From JBDSGC01 sp046594105 (GTDB lineage: Bacteria; Acidobacteriota; Thermoanaerobaculia; Gp7-AA8), in NCBI GenBank assembly GCA_046594105.1, contig JBKJQB010000042.1:1-25605 (forward strand): a DNA stretch of 25,605 bases, given 5' to 3'. The notes beneath the pieces were generated by a model. That model worked only from the letters and a program-made list of their open reading frames with translations. It searched no databases and was not told where the DNA came from. The position numbers and the translations under genes are program-made. Of this stretch, positions 1 through 7,882 are shown piece after piece (position 1 is the first letter of the stretch; each line of letters opens with the position of its first letter).

Positions 1-10
1 CGGGTGAGAT

Positions 11-60
11 CCCCTCATCCGCCTTCGGCACCTTCTCCCCGTGCGCGGGGAGAAGGACTC
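11..60. repeat. REP-like palindromic repeat, copy 1 (CCCCTCATCC/GGGGAGAAGG family)
   Basis: A dispersed palindrome starting CCCCTCATCCGCCTTCGGCA, followed by a 10-bp perfect stem CCTTCTCCCC (31-40) and GGGGAGAAGG (47-56) with a 6-nt loop. The same family recurs at 16333-16453 and 25532-25582. It lies downstream of the MTA phosphorylase gene, where its transcript could fold as a 3' end stabiliser. There is no T-tract, so it is not a typical intrinsic terminator. The rest of 1-170 shows no convincing gene. Confidence 0.8.
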
Positions 61-170
61 TCGATGGGAGAGTGCGGCCTTCGTGATTGCAGATCCTTCG
101 CTTCCTGCCCGGCACCCCCGCCGCTCCGGGCGCCGACGCTACGAAAGGCACAGCCTCCCGAGCGCCCCGT

Positions 171-1037
171 CTATTTCACATACCGGCCGATGATCGGCGC
201 GAGGTCGGACTTGACCTTCGGGGGGATCCGCGCCGGATCGGTGACGATGGCGTACTGCAGCGCGTTGTGGCATCCGCAGTTGCGCGTTCGCGCCGCCACA
301 CCGGGAATGGCGGCGCGAAGGATGGTCTGGGCCATCTCTGCATTCGCCCGCAGGTATCCCATGATCTGCTCCACGCTCACGGCCTGTTCCGACTCGTGCC
401 AGCAGTCGTAGTCGGTGATGAGGGCCATGGGGCTGTAACAGATCTCCGCCTCCCGGGACAGCTTGGCTTCCTGCAGGTTCGTCATGCCGATGACGTCGAC
501 GCCCCACGATCGGTACAGCTTCGATTCCGCGCGGGTGGAGAACTGCGGGCCCTCGATGCAGACATAGGTGCCACCGTCATGAACGCGCGCGCCAGCCTCT
601 CGCGCCACTGCGCTCATGAGGAAGGAGACAGCGGCGCAGATGGGATCGGCAAAGGTGATGTGGCCGACGATCCCGTTGCCGAAGAACGTATCGGCGCGCA
701 GGCGGGTGCGATCGATGAACTGATCGGGGAACAGGATGTCGGTCGGTGCATACGCTTCTTTCATCGAGCCGACCGCGCTGGCCGAGAGGATGGTGTGCAC
801 GCCGAGGACCTTGAACCCGAAGATGTTCGCCCGGTAATTCAACTCCCCGGGAAGCCGGCGATGTCCTCGGCCGTGCCGGGCAAGGAACGCCACCCGTACG
901 CCGTCGACCTCCCCGATCACATAGGGGTCGCTCGGCTCTCCAAAGGGAGTCTCCACGCTGCGCTCGTGCAGCACGCGCAAACCCTGCATCTCGTAGAGCC
1001 CTGAGCCGCCGATGATTCCTACCACCGCGTCCGTCAT
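171..1037 (-). CDS. mtnP: S-methyl-5'-thioadenosine phosphorylase (MTAP/PNP family)
   Basis: A 288-residue cytosolic enzyme that cleaves methylthioadenosine with phosphate into adenine and 5-methylthioribose-1-phosphate, the first step of methionine salvage. It shows the PNP-fold N-terminal GGSGLY (about 10-14), the phosphate-binding RHGRGH stretch, CIEGPQFSTRAES for ribose contact, and MTNLQEAKLSRE. The later ITDYDCW carries Asp where inosine/guanosine phosphorylases have Asn, which favours 6-aminopurine (MTA) over hypoxanthine substrates. The ATG at 1037 is chosen because an AGGAGA ribosome site lies just upstream; a longer frame to 1088 would overlap the dehydrogenase and adds nothing family-like. 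It lies 19 nt after the dehydrogenase stop, so it is probably cotranscribed with the lipid A genes although the pathways are unrelated. Confidence 0.9.
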   Translation of the reverse strand: MTDAVVGIIGGSGLYEMQGLRVLHERSVETPFGEPSDPYVIGEVDGVRVAFLARHGRGHRRLPGELNYRANIFGFKVLGVHTILSASAVGSMKEAYAPTDILFPDQFIDRTRLRADTFFGNGIVGHITFADPICAAVSFLMSAVAREAGARVHDGGTYVCIEGPQFSTRAESKLYRSWGVDVIGMTNLQEAKLSREAEICYSPMALITDYDCWHESEQAVSVEQIMGYLRANAEMAQTILRAAIPGVAARTRNCGCHNALQYAIVTDPARIPPKVKSDLAPIIGRYVK

Positions 1038-1056
1038 GATTTCTCCTGGCGATCGG

Positions 1057-1998
1057 TCAGGCCCGGAAGCGGGAGATCGATCGCTCAATGGCCGCAGCCA
1101 CTTCGTTGGCCAGCAGAACCGCCTGCCTGCCGTCCTCTCCTGAAACCAGCGGTTGCTGCCGGCTCCGAACGCAGGCGATGAAGGCTTCCAGCTCCGCGCG
1201 CAGCGGCTCCTTCTTCTCCACGTGGATCTCCAGCGGCTGGATGGAGCGGCCAGCCAGCCGGTAGCCTTTCACTTCCTGCTCTTTGGTATCGACGGAGACG
1301 TAGGATTCGCTGCTGAAAAAGCGGATCTTGCGCACGCGCTCCTGCGAGACGCGGCTGGCGGTGAGATTGGCCACCGCACCGTTTTCGAGCTCCAGGCGGA
1401 CGTTGGTGATGTCGACCTTGTCGGTGAGCACCGGCACTCCGACGGCGCGGACATCCACCACCCGCTGCCCCAGGAGCGAGAGCACGAGATTCAGATCGTG
1501 GATCATGAGGTCGAGCAGGACATCGACATCGAGCGATCGGCCCACGAACACGCCCAGACGCTCTGCCTCAACGTAGCGCACATCGTGGAGGAGTGGGGCG
1601 ACGGCGATGATGGCCGGGTTGTATCGCTCGACGTGGCCGACCTGCAGAATTCGTTCGCCGCGCGCCGCCAGTGCCACCAGCCGGCCGGCGTCGTCTGCCT
1701 TATCGGTGATCGGTTTCTCCACCAGCACGTCGCGGCCGGCCTCGAGCAACTCAGCGGCCACTGCGGAATGGGTGATGGTCGGTGTGGCCACCACCGCACA
1801 CTGCACGTGCTGGGCGAGCTCGGACACCGAGGCGAATCGCCGCAGCCCCAGAGAGGCACTGACCTCAGCGGCGATGGTGTCGTCCGGCTCCACGAAGCCC
1901 ACCACCTCGGCTTCAGGCATTTCCGTGAGCACGCGGGCGTGAAGCCGTCCCAGATACCCGGTGCCCACCACGCCGATCGCGGTTCGGCCGGTTGTCAT
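1057..1998 (-). CDS. Gfo/Idh/MocA-family NAD(P)-dependent sugar dehydrogenase
   Basis: A 313-residue oxidoreductase with an N-terminal Rossmann fold (GVVGTGYLG, 9-17), the family EKP catalytic-lysine motif (VEKPIT, 93-98), GHVERYNPA at 121-129, and MIHDLN near 166-170, whose His is a usual catalytic-pocket residue. It starts 13 nt after the lpxA stop and so belongs to the lipid A cluster. Enzymes of this family beside lpxA include GnnA of Acidithiobacillus and Leptospira, which oxidises UDP-GlcNAc at C3 before the aminotransferase GnnB makes the 2,3-diamino sugar. No GnnB-like gene is in the window, so the substrate is open; other nucleotide-sugar dehydrogenases such as WbpB/WlbA belong to the same superfamily. 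The family is certain, the reaction is inferred. Confidence 0.88.
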   Translation of the reverse strand: MTTGRTAIGVVGTGYLGRLHARVLTEMPEAEVVGFVEPDDTIAAEVSASLGLRRFASVSELAQHVQCAVVATPTITHSAVAAELLEAGRDVLVEKPITDKADDAGRLVALAARGERILQVGHVERYNPAIIAVAPLLHDVRYVEAERLGVFVGRSLDVDVLLDLMIHDLNLVLSLLGQRVVDVRAVGVPVLTDKVDITNVRLELENGAVANLTASRVSQERVRKIRFFSSESYVSVDTKEQEVKGYRLAGRSIQPLEIHVEKKEPLRAELEAFIACVRSRQQPLVSGEDGRQAVLLANEVAAAIERSISRFRA

Positions 1999-2011
1999 CG
2001 AGCGGCCACGT

Positions 2012-2791
2012 TCATCGGATCACGCCCCGTTTTGCGCTTCGGACGAACTCGACCAGCTCGCGCGCTTCCGAGTACATGCCCAGCTCGGTGTCGATCCGCT
2101 GCAGCGCATCCTCGAGCTTGAGCTTCGACCGCACCAGAATGCGGTATGCCCGCTGCAGAGCCTCGATGGTGTCTTTCTGAAAGCCCTTGCGCTCCAGGCC
2201 GACGCTATTGATCCCGTAGGTCGCAGCCGGCCTGCTGCCGACGGTCTTGACGTAGGGCAGAACGTCCTGCGTGGCGATGGTGGCGCCGCCGACGAAGGCG
2301 TGATCGCCCACACGGCAGAACTGATGGATCGCGGAGAATGCGCCGATGGTGGCGAAGTCGCCCACGTCCACATGCCCTGCCAGAGTGGCGTTGTTCGCGA
2401 AGATGGTGCCGTCACCGATGTGACAGTCATGCGCCACATGCGAGTAGGCCATGAAAAAGTTGTTCGATCCGATCGTGGTCCTGCCGCCACCGCCGGCAGT
2501 CCCGCGGTTGACGGTGACGAACTCGCGAAAAAGGTTTTGGTTGCCGATGACCAGCTCGGTTCGCTCGCCCTTGTACTTGAGGTCCTGGGGAGGACTGCCG
2601 ATCGCGGCATACCCGTGGAAGCGATTGCGCTCGCCGATGGTCGTCGGTCCTTCGATCCGGGTATAAGGCCCGATCGTGGTTCCGGCGCCGATGGTGACCT
2701 GCGGTCCGATCAGAGCGAAGGCGTCGACCTCCACGTCAGGGGCGAGCACTGCCTCGGGGCTGACGACGGCGGTGGGATGGATCTTCGGCAT
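2012..2791 (-). CDS. lpxA: Acyl-ACP--UDP-N-acetylglucosamine O-acyltransferase
   Basis: A 259-residue soluble trimeric left-handed beta-helix enzyme that transfers a 3-hydroxyacyl group from ACP to the 3-position of UDP-GlcNAc, the first step of lipid A synthesis. Hexapeptide repeats (VTIGAGTTIGP, TTIGSNN, VDVGDFATIGA) fill residues 4-185. The catalytic His lies in VAHDCHIG (H121, equal to E. coli H125); H140 in LAGHVDVG and H156 in IHQFC match E. coli H144 and H160. G169 in FVGGA aligns with E. coli G173, the acyl-length ruler, predicting a long (about C14) chain rather than C10. The alpha-helical C-terminal domain covers about 190-259. One nucleotide separates it from the fabZ stop, implying translational coupling. 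Confidence 0.96.
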   Translation of the reverse strand: MPKIHPTAVVSPEAVLAPDVEVDAFALIGPQVTIGAGTTIGPYTRIEGPTTIGERNRFHGYAAIGSPPQDLKYKGERTELVIGNQNLFREFVTVNRGTAGGGGRTTIGSNNFFMAYSHVAHDCHIGDGTIFANNATLAGHVDVGDFATIGAFSAIHQFCRVGDHAFVGGATIATQDVLPYVKTVGSRPAATYGINSVGLERKGFQKDTIEALQRAYRILVRSKLKLEDALQRIDTELGMYSEARELVEFVRSAKRGVIR

Positions 2792-2792
2792 G

Positions 2793-3230
2793 TCAGCGAG
2801 GCCTCTCGGTCATCACACTGAGCATTTCCGCTTCCGCCACCACCGCCCCCTCCACCGTGGCCACGCCCTTCATGCGCACCGTGTTGGAGCGTTTCTGCAG
2901 GACCGTGCACTCCAGGCGCAACTGGTCCCCTGGAACCACCGGCCGCCGAAATCTGGCCTTGTCGATCCCGCCGAAGAGGAACAGCTTTTCGTCACGATTC
3001 TCGATCTCGTGGAGAAAGAGAACCGCACAGCACTGGGCCATGGCCTCCACGATGAGGACGCCGGGCATGACCGGAGCGCCGGGGAAATGGCCTTGAAAAA
3101 ACTGCTCGTTCGCCGAAACATTTTTCAGTCCCACCACGCGCTTGCCCGCTTCAAGCTCCAGGATGCGATCGACCAGAAGCATGGGGTAGCGGTGCGGCAG
3201 AATCTTCAGAATCTCTTGGATCGTCAGCAT
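2793..3230 (-). CDS. fabZ: 3-hydroxyacyl-ACP dehydratase FabZ
   Basis: A 145-residue hot-dog fold enzyme that dehydrates 3-hydroxyacyl-ACP in fatty-acid elongation and competes with LpxA and LpxD for the same hydroxyacyl pool. Family signatures are LPHRYPMLLVDR at 11-22, the catalytic His in QGHFPGAPVMPG (H48) and the catalytic Glu in IVEAMAQ (E62). The ATG at 3230 is preferred over one 24 nt upstream because it gives the usual MLTIQEI start and has a GAGG ribosome site 6 nt before it. It lies between lpxD and lpxA, the classical order in Gram-negative lipid A clusters. The C-terminus ends at the usual place (MLSVMTERPR). Confidence 0.95.
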   Translation of the reverse strand: MLTIQEILKILPHRYPMLLVDRILELEAGKRVVGLKNVSANEQFFQGHFPGAPVMPGVLIVEAMAQCCAVLFLHEIENRDEKLFLFGGIDKARFRRPVVPGDQLRLECTVLQKRSNTVRMKGVATVEGAVVAEAEMLSVMTERPR

Positions 3231-3260
3231 GAATGACCTCGTGGCGCGTGGCATTGAAGC

Positions 3261-3360
3261 AGAAACCAGAAGGCAGGGGGAAACTAGAAACTAGAAACCA
3301 GAAGCGATCCTGGCGCCGGGGGAATCACTTCTGGTTTCTGGTTTCTGGTTTCTCGTTTCC
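3261..3360. repeat. Tandem GAAACCAGAAG-type repeat folding into a long hairpin
   Basis: Short GAAAC(C/T)AGAA units run on the plus strand at 3261-3272 and 3280-3304, and their reverse complement runs at 3328-3352. The arms 3280-3304 and 3328-3352 pair over 25 bp with two C/T differences that would be G-U pairs in one transcript strand, around a 23-nt loop. The element lies between lpxD and fabZ, and its right arm is the 3' end of the lpxD reading frame. It may act as an RNA stem that separates lpxD from fabZ expression. Confidence 0.85.
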
Positions 3361-4347
3361 CCCCGGTTCCTCTTTCTCCCGTTTCAACATCCGTTTGAGC
3401 AATCCTTCGCGGCGGGCGAAATCGCGGAAGGGAATCGCGGGCGAGCCCATCACTTTGGTGTCGTCGGGCACATCGTGCAGGACGGCGCTCTTCGCCGCGA
3501 CCTGCACCCGGCTTCCGATCTTGAGGTGCCCGCCGAAACCTGACTGTCCGGCCACGACCACGGAGTCGCCGAGCACGGTGGAGCCGGCGATCCCGACCTG
3601 GGCCACCAGCAGGCAATGCTTCCCCACCCGGACGTTGTGGCCGATCATGACCTGATCGTCGATCTTGGTGCCTTCGCCGATCAGCGTCTCTCCCATAGAG
3701 GCCCGATCGATGGTCGTTCCGGCACCGATCTCCACGTCATCCTCAATGCGCACGATTCCGACCTGGGGGATTTTGTGGTGCCGCCCCCCCTCGGTGGCGA
3801 AACCGTAGCCATCCGCTCCGATGACGGCGCCGCTGTGGACGATGCAGCGCCGGCCGATGATGGTGCCGTAGTAGATGGCCACCTGCGGATAGAGGACGGA
3901 GCCTTCCCCGATGGTGCAACCGTCTTCGATGGACACGTTCGAAAAGACCGAGACGCCGTCGCCCAGGACGACGTTCTCGCCGATCGTTGTGAACGGGCCC
4001 ACGGCGACATTCGCTCCCAGTCGGGCGGTGGCGGCGATGGAAGCCAGCGGCGAAATCCCCTGCGGCATGGGGCGCGCCGCGAACCAGCGGCTGACGACGC
4101 GAGCCATCGCGGCGTACGGATTCTCGACGGACAGAAAGCGCGGATCGCCCGACAGCTCCGCGGACACCAGGATCGCTCCCGCTCGCGTCGACTCCAGGAG
4201 CCCCGCATACTTTGGATTGGAGAGGAAGCTCAGCTGCCGCGAGCCGGCGTCGGACAGAGGGGCCACGCCTTCAATCTGCAGATCCGAGGGCCCGTTCCAG
4301 TGCCCGCCGACGAACGATGCAACCTCCTGAATCGGAACGGCGGCCAT
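3325..4347 (-). CDS. lpxD: UDP-3-O-(3-hydroxyacyl)glucosamine N-acyltransferase
   Basis: A 340-residue trimeric left-handed beta-helix enzyme that adds the second hydroxyacyl chain, at N-2, to UDP-3-O-acylglucosamine (third lipid A step). The N-terminal uridine-binding domain (about 1-100) has the typical LSFLSNPKYAGLL at 39-51. Hexapeptide repeats run from about 105 to 290, with catalytic His in MIGHNV (H237, matching E. coli H239). The ATG at 4347 gives the family start; an upstream ATG at 4383 would add 12 residues without homology. The last 12 or so residues (after KEEPGG) are coded by a dispersed repeat and end in a stop placed in the loop of that hairpin, so the native tail has been replaced or extended. 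An intrinsic terminator separates it from skp upstream. Confidence 0.95.
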   Translation of the reverse strand: MAAVPIQEVASFVGGHWNGPSDLQIEGVAPLSDAGSRQLSFLSNPKYAGLLESTRAGAILVSAELSGDPRFLSVENPYAAMARVVSRWFAARPMPQGISPLASIAATARLGANVAVGPFTTIGENVVLGDGVSVFSNVSIEDGCTIGEGSVLYPQVAIYYGTIIGRRCIVHSGAVIGADGYGFATEGGRHHKIPQVGIVRIEDDVEIGAGTTIDRASMGETLIGEGTKIDDQVMIGHNVRVGKHCLLVAQVGIAGSTVLGDSVVVAGQSGFGGHLKIGSRVQVAAKSAVLHDVPDDTKVMGSPAIPFRDFARREGLLKRMLKREKEEPGGNEKPETRNQK

Positions 4348-4390
4348 TGGGGGCGCATTGTAAGGCAACGGCCACGCACCCATGCCCCTG

Positions 4391-4421
4391 GGCCGGCACG
4401 GCCGGCGGCGCTGGTTGCCCA
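4391..4421 (+). repeat. 31-bp dispersed repeat, copy A
   Basis: Begins GGCCGGCACGGCC, which is itself nearly self-complementary, and ends GGTTGCCCA. A perfect 31-nt reverse-complement copy is present at 7883-7913. Both copies are non-coding, here between lpxD and skp, there upstream of bamA, so they bracket the skp-bamA pair in inverted orientation. Confidence 0.85.
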
Positions 4422-4458
4422 GCGGTGGTGGGCGGCGGTGCGAGAGACCGGCAGAACG

Positions 4459-4486
4459 AAAAAAGCCTCCCGCGCGGGGAGGCTTT
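4459..4486 (-). terminator. Intrinsic terminator after skp
   Basis: On the minus strand GCCTCCC and GGGAGGC (4465-4471 with 4477-4483) form a 7-bp GC stem with a 5-nt loop, followed by six T residues (A-run 4459-4464 on the plus strand). It lies 19 nt beyond the skp stop and before lpxD. Three T residues on the other flank give weak activity in the other direction. Confidence 0.85.
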
Positions 4487-4504
4487 CGGCGGAGCAGAGG
4501 GTGC

Positions 4505-5059
4505 CTATTTTTTCTTCGGAACAGCCGGCGCAGCGGCCGGTGCCGGTGCTGAGGTCAGCTCGTTGAACTTCTTGGTGACGGTGTCGGTGATATCGATGGC
4601 GTCGGAGGCGTAAACCAGTCCGGACTCGAACTTGTTGAAGATGACGGCCAGCCCCATTTCCTTGCCCACGGAGTCGATGACCGGCTTGATGCGCTGCTCC
4701 AGTTCGGCCAGCGTCTTGTCGCGAGCCTCACTCATTTCGCGATCGGCGTCCTGAGCGAAGCGCTGCATGGCGATTTTCTTGTCGGACAGCTGCTTGGCCA
4801 TGTCGGTGAGCTTGTCTTCGCTCAGCGAGAGCTTCTTGGTGTTGATGTCGCTGTCCAGAGTGCGGATCTCTTCATCCAGTTTCTGGGCCCGGGCGATGCG
4901 GTCGTCCTGCATCTTCTTCAGACGCTCGTAGGCAGTTTTTCCGGGCGCTGAATTCAGCAGCACTTTGTTGACATCCACCACAGCGAGGCGCTGCGGGGCT
5001 TGCGCGAACATGGGAGCAGCCAGCGCGGCAACCGCGATGGTAACGAGGAACTTCTTCAT
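4505..5059 (-). CDS. skp: Periplasmic chaperone Skp/OmpH
   Basis: A 184-residue periplasmic chaperone that holds unfolded outer-membrane proteins for BamA. Residues 1-20 are a signal peptide (MKKFLVTIAVAALAAPMFAQ). The core starts with RLAVVDVNKVLLNS, typical of OmpH, then a long charged coiled coil (about 45-130, the tentacle helices) and a closing VIDSVGKEMGLAVIF block. The C-terminus is an Ala/Pro-rich tail ending in three lysines. The ATG at 5059 follows an AGGAG ribosome site; a longer frame to 5110 would remove the signal peptide from the N-terminus. It follows bamA by 47 nt, the usual pairing. Confidence 0.92.
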   Translation of the reverse strand: MKKFLVTIAVAALAAPMFAQAPQRLAVVDVNKVLLNSAPGKTAYERLKKMQDDRIARAQKLDEEIRTLDSDINTKKLSLSEDKLTDMAKQLSDKKIAMQRFAQDADREMSEARDKTLAELEQRIKPVIDSVGKEMGLAVIFNKFESGLVYASDAIDITDTVTKKFNELTSAPAPAAAPAVPKKK

Positions 5060-5106
5060 GAAATCTCCTTTGGTTGCATGGACCGGAACTTGGAATCCCC
5101 ACCGGA

Positions 5107-7620
5107 TCAATAGGTATTCCCGATGGTGAACTGAACACTCTGGAACTTGTCACCCGGCTTGGGGCTGGGGTTGATGGCATAGATGAACCGGATCGGAAAC
5201 TGGAAGACCGGAAGGAAGACCCGCAACTCGGCGCCGGTGGAGTAGCGCAGCTTCTTGAAGTCCACCTTGTCCTTGAGGGCGTATCCATAGCCGGCGTCCC
5301 CGAAGATCACGAAGCGCAGGGGATCGTTGACTTTGAAAATGTATTCGCCGTTCAGCACGACCTGCTTGTAACCGCCGGCGTACTGCGACTGGCCCCCGAA
5401 GACTTCGCTCGGTCCCAGGGTGCCGTACTCGAAGCCGCGCACCGAGTACTCGCCGCCCACAAAGAAGCGCTGGCCGCGGGGAACGCACAGCTTGGTGTTG
5501 GTTTCGTTGATCTGGTCCAGGGTGATGGCGCAGTCCTTGTTCAGCGGCTTGAGGTATCCGAGGTCGGTGTTGAAGCTGACCGCGGACCGCTTGGAGAGCT
5601 TGAAAAAGCGCGTCAGCTGGAAGGTGGGGCGGAAGGAGTGGATCGATCCTCCCAGCGGTCCGCCGGCGAAGCTGGTGGAGAGGGCTACGCGCATGCCGCG
5701 CGTGGTGTCGAACGGGTTGTCGCGTGAGTCGTAGTTGTACGAAGGCCCGATCGACGAATAGGTATACGTCGAGTCACTGATGGTGGAGATGGGAACGTTT
5801 CCGTTGAGATCAGGAGAGAGATTGGTCTCCTCGTGGGTCCGGACGTGTTCCAGTCCGTAAACCACCGAGAGGCTGTCGAAACGATGGAGCCGGTAGCCGT
5901 AGGCCACCGAGCCGCCTTTGCTGCGCTCCTCGTACCCGATCAGAGCGGGGAAGTGCGTGCTGCGGTTGAAGATCGAGACCCCCAGGCTGTTCGGCGTGTC
6001 CAGGAACCAGGGATCGGAGTAGGAGAGCGAGAAGAAGTTCTGGCGGTTGCCGCGCTGGAAGCTCAGCCCGAGATTCTCCCCTTCGCCGAGGAAGTTGCGC
6101 GTGGAGAACTGGGTCTGCACGAAGAAGCCGGTGCCCTCGGAGTAACCGCCACCGAACTGCACGTCGTTCTTCCCTTCCTCGTTGCCCTTGACCGTGATGT
6201 CGACGACCTTCTTCTCCTGGTTGACCTTGAAGTCCGGGTTGTCGGTGACCTTGAAGTAGCCCAGCTGCCCCAGCTTGTAGAGCGACTGCTTGAAGGTCTC
6301 CATGTCCATGATCTGCCCCTCTTCGAGGAAGATCTCGCGACGGAGAACCTTGTCTTTAGTGGTGGTGTTGCCCTGAAACTCCAGGCGTCCCAGCCGGAAC
6401 TGATCGCCTTCGAAGACCTGGATGTGAACGTCCGTCACGTCCTGATCGCGCTCCACGTACTCCGGGTTGATGTACGCGTAGATGTACCCGCGAACGCGAT
6501 AGAGATCATTGAATGCGTCGAGGCGCGTCTGGATCGGCTTGCGCCGGATGATGTCGCCCTTTTTCAGGGGCCAGTTCCCGATCATCTGGTCGCTGGTGAA
6601 AACGGTGTTGCCGCTGAGGGTGACTTCGCCAAAGCGATGGATGGTGCCCTCTTTGACCGGGATGGTGATCCTGACCCGCGGTCTCTTCCGGCTTCCCACG
6701 GTGACGATCTGCGGCTCGCCGAACGAGATGTTCTGGTAGCCGAAGTCCTGGTAGAAATTCTTGATGTGCTCCAGATCCTCATCGAGCTTCGACGGGATGT
6801 AGAGATTCTTCTTCCGGATCCAGGTGACGATGTTGTTTGGCTTCACTTCCTTCATCTGGCCGCGAAGTTTCCGGCTGGAGAAGTGCTCGTTGCCGGTGAA
6901 CTCGATCTTGGAAACGGTGGCCTTCACGCCCTCGGTGATGTTGAAGACGATCTTTTTCTCGCCCGGCTCCAACAGATCCTCGGTGGAGGAATCGACGGTC
7001 ACCCCTTCAAAGCCGGACTCGCTGTAGGCCTTTTTGATGGACTCGGCGGCGCGACGGACCAGCGTCTGTTCGATGGTGCTTCCGATGTGCAGGTCGATCT
7101 TTTCCTTTTCCAGCGCCTCGGTGATCTTTGTGGAGTTGAGCTCCTTGTTCCCTCGGAACTCCACAGACCCGATGCGCGGACGTTCCCTGACCACAGCTCG
7201 GACGATGACCCCTTTGGTCCCGCGATCCGCTTCGATGCGGATGTCGTCGAAAAGGCCGGTCTGCCAGAGGTTGGGAAAATTCTTCTGGACCTGCTCCGGA
7301 TTGAAGGGGTCGCCAGGGTTGATCCCCAGGTAGACGCGGATGGTGTCGCTGGCGACCGAAGCGTTGCCAACGGCCTCGAACCGCTCGATGGGCAATCCGG
7401 CAAGGGAACCGGTCGATGGAGTGGCGGTTGCCGCCGGCGCGCTGGGTGGGGCGGCCGCTGGCTCGGGCGCCGAGGTGATCCGTCCCGAGTCGGGACGGTC
7501 GAGAATCGTGCCCGGCTTCGGCTTCGAAGGTGGTTGCTGCGGGGTGGATTGCCCCGATTGCGCGAGGGCAGAGCCGGCGAGCGTAGCAGCCGCGAGGCAG
7601 AGTGAGAGTCGTCGAATCAT
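5107..7620 (-). CDS. bamA: Outer membrane protein assembly factor BamA
   Basis: An 837-residue Omp85 protein, the central insertase of the BAM complex in the outer membrane. It has a signal peptide at 1-20 ending SALA/Q, then a Pro/Ala-rich linker to about residue 75. Five POTRA domains follow (first IERFEAVGNASV; others start near RIGSVEFRGNKEL, VSKIEFTGNEHF, IHRFGEVTLSGNTVF, FRLGRLEFQGNTTT). The 16-strand barrel begins around NDVQFGGGYSEGTGF. The conserved L6 lid-lock motif is VRGF at 727-730. The protein ends in FTIGNTY, so the terminal residue is Tyr rather than the usual Phe or Trp. The extended proline-rich stretch before POTRA1 is longer than in E. coli. It heads the skp-lpx cluster. 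Confidence 0.97.
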   Translation of the reverse strand: MIRRLSLCLAAATLAGSALAQSGQSTPQQPPSKPKPGTILDRPDSGRITSAPEPAAAPPSAPAATATPSTGSLAGLPIERFEAVGNASVASDTIRVYLGINPGDPFNPEQVQKNFPNLWQTGLFDDIRIEADRGTKGVIVRAVVRERPRIGSVEFRGNKELNSTKITEALEKEKIDLHIGSTIEQTLVRRAAESIKKAYSESGFEGVTVDSSTEDLLEPGEKKIVFNITEGVKATVSKIEFTGNEHFSSRKLRGQMKEVKPNNIVTWIRKKNLYIPSKLDEDLEHIKNFYQDFGYQNISFGEPQIVTVGSRKRPRVRITIPVKEGTIHRFGEVTLSGNTVFTSDQMIGNWPLKKGDIIRRKPIQTRLDAFNDLYRVRGYIYAYINPEYVERDQDVTDVHIQVFEGDQFRLGRLEFQGNTTTKDKVLRREIFLEEGQIMDMETFKQSLYKLGQLGYFKVTDNPDFKVNQEKKVVDITVKGNEEGKNDVQFGGGYSEGTGFFVQTQFSTRNFLGEGENLGLSFQRGNRQNFFSLSYSDPWFLDTPNSLGVSIFNRSTHFPALIGYEERSKGGSVAYGYRLHRFDSLSVVYGLEHVRTHEETNLSPDLNGNVPISTISDSTYTYSSIGPSYNYDSRDNPFDTTRGMRVALSTSFAGGPLGGSIHSFRPTFQLTRFFKLSKRSAVSFNTDLGYLKPLNKDCAITLDQINETNTKLCVPRGQRFFVGGEYSVRGFEYGTLGPSEVFGGQSQYAGGYKQVVLNGEYIFKVNDPLRFVIFGDAGYGYALKDKVDFKKLRYSTGAELRVFLPVFQFPIRFIYAINPSPKPGDKFQSVQFTIGNTY

Positions 7621-7712
7621 AGTTGTGTGGGGCCGAAGCCGGCGCGTCGATGTGACGTGCGAACCGAGGTACGGGTTTCGCGACGGGCAAGAACAACCGG
7701 TTCGGGCCGCGC

Positions 7713-7742
7713 ATTCTACAAGGAAAGGCCTGATCTCGTCAG
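7713..7742 (-). promoter_or_regulatory. Possible sigma70-type promoter for bamA
   Basis: On the minus strand a TAGAAT -10 box (7713-7718) lies 18 nt after CTGACG (7737-7742), about 93 nt before the bamA ATG. The -10 box matches the consensus at five of six positions, the -35 at four. The rest of the 303-bp gap between the tautomerase stop and bamA holds a 31-bp repeat and nothing else that I can identify. Confidence 0.35.
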
Positions 7743-7882
7743 TACCGGTTTCCGGCTCTTCCTCGGTCGAACAAACCGAGATCGAAGGGATTTCCGGGGC
7801 CGGGCAACGTGCCGGCAGGGCGTCCGGCCTAACTTGGAGCCTGCGCGGCAGAACGACTTGGAGCGTGATCTTGGCGGAGCCT

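Noticed and set aside
1..170. Possible gene starting at the left edge of the window.
   Set aside because: The plus-strand frame runs antisense to the MTA phosphorylase gene and its first part is a palindromic repeat.
3261..3360. Possible CRISPR-like array from the repeated GAAACCAGAA units.
   Set aside because: The units are adjacent without spacers of regular length and form an inverted, not direct, array; no cas genes are present.
5833..7605. A 590-codon plus-strand open frame opposite bamA.
   Set aside because: It lies fully within the unmistakable bamA coding region and shows no family signature.
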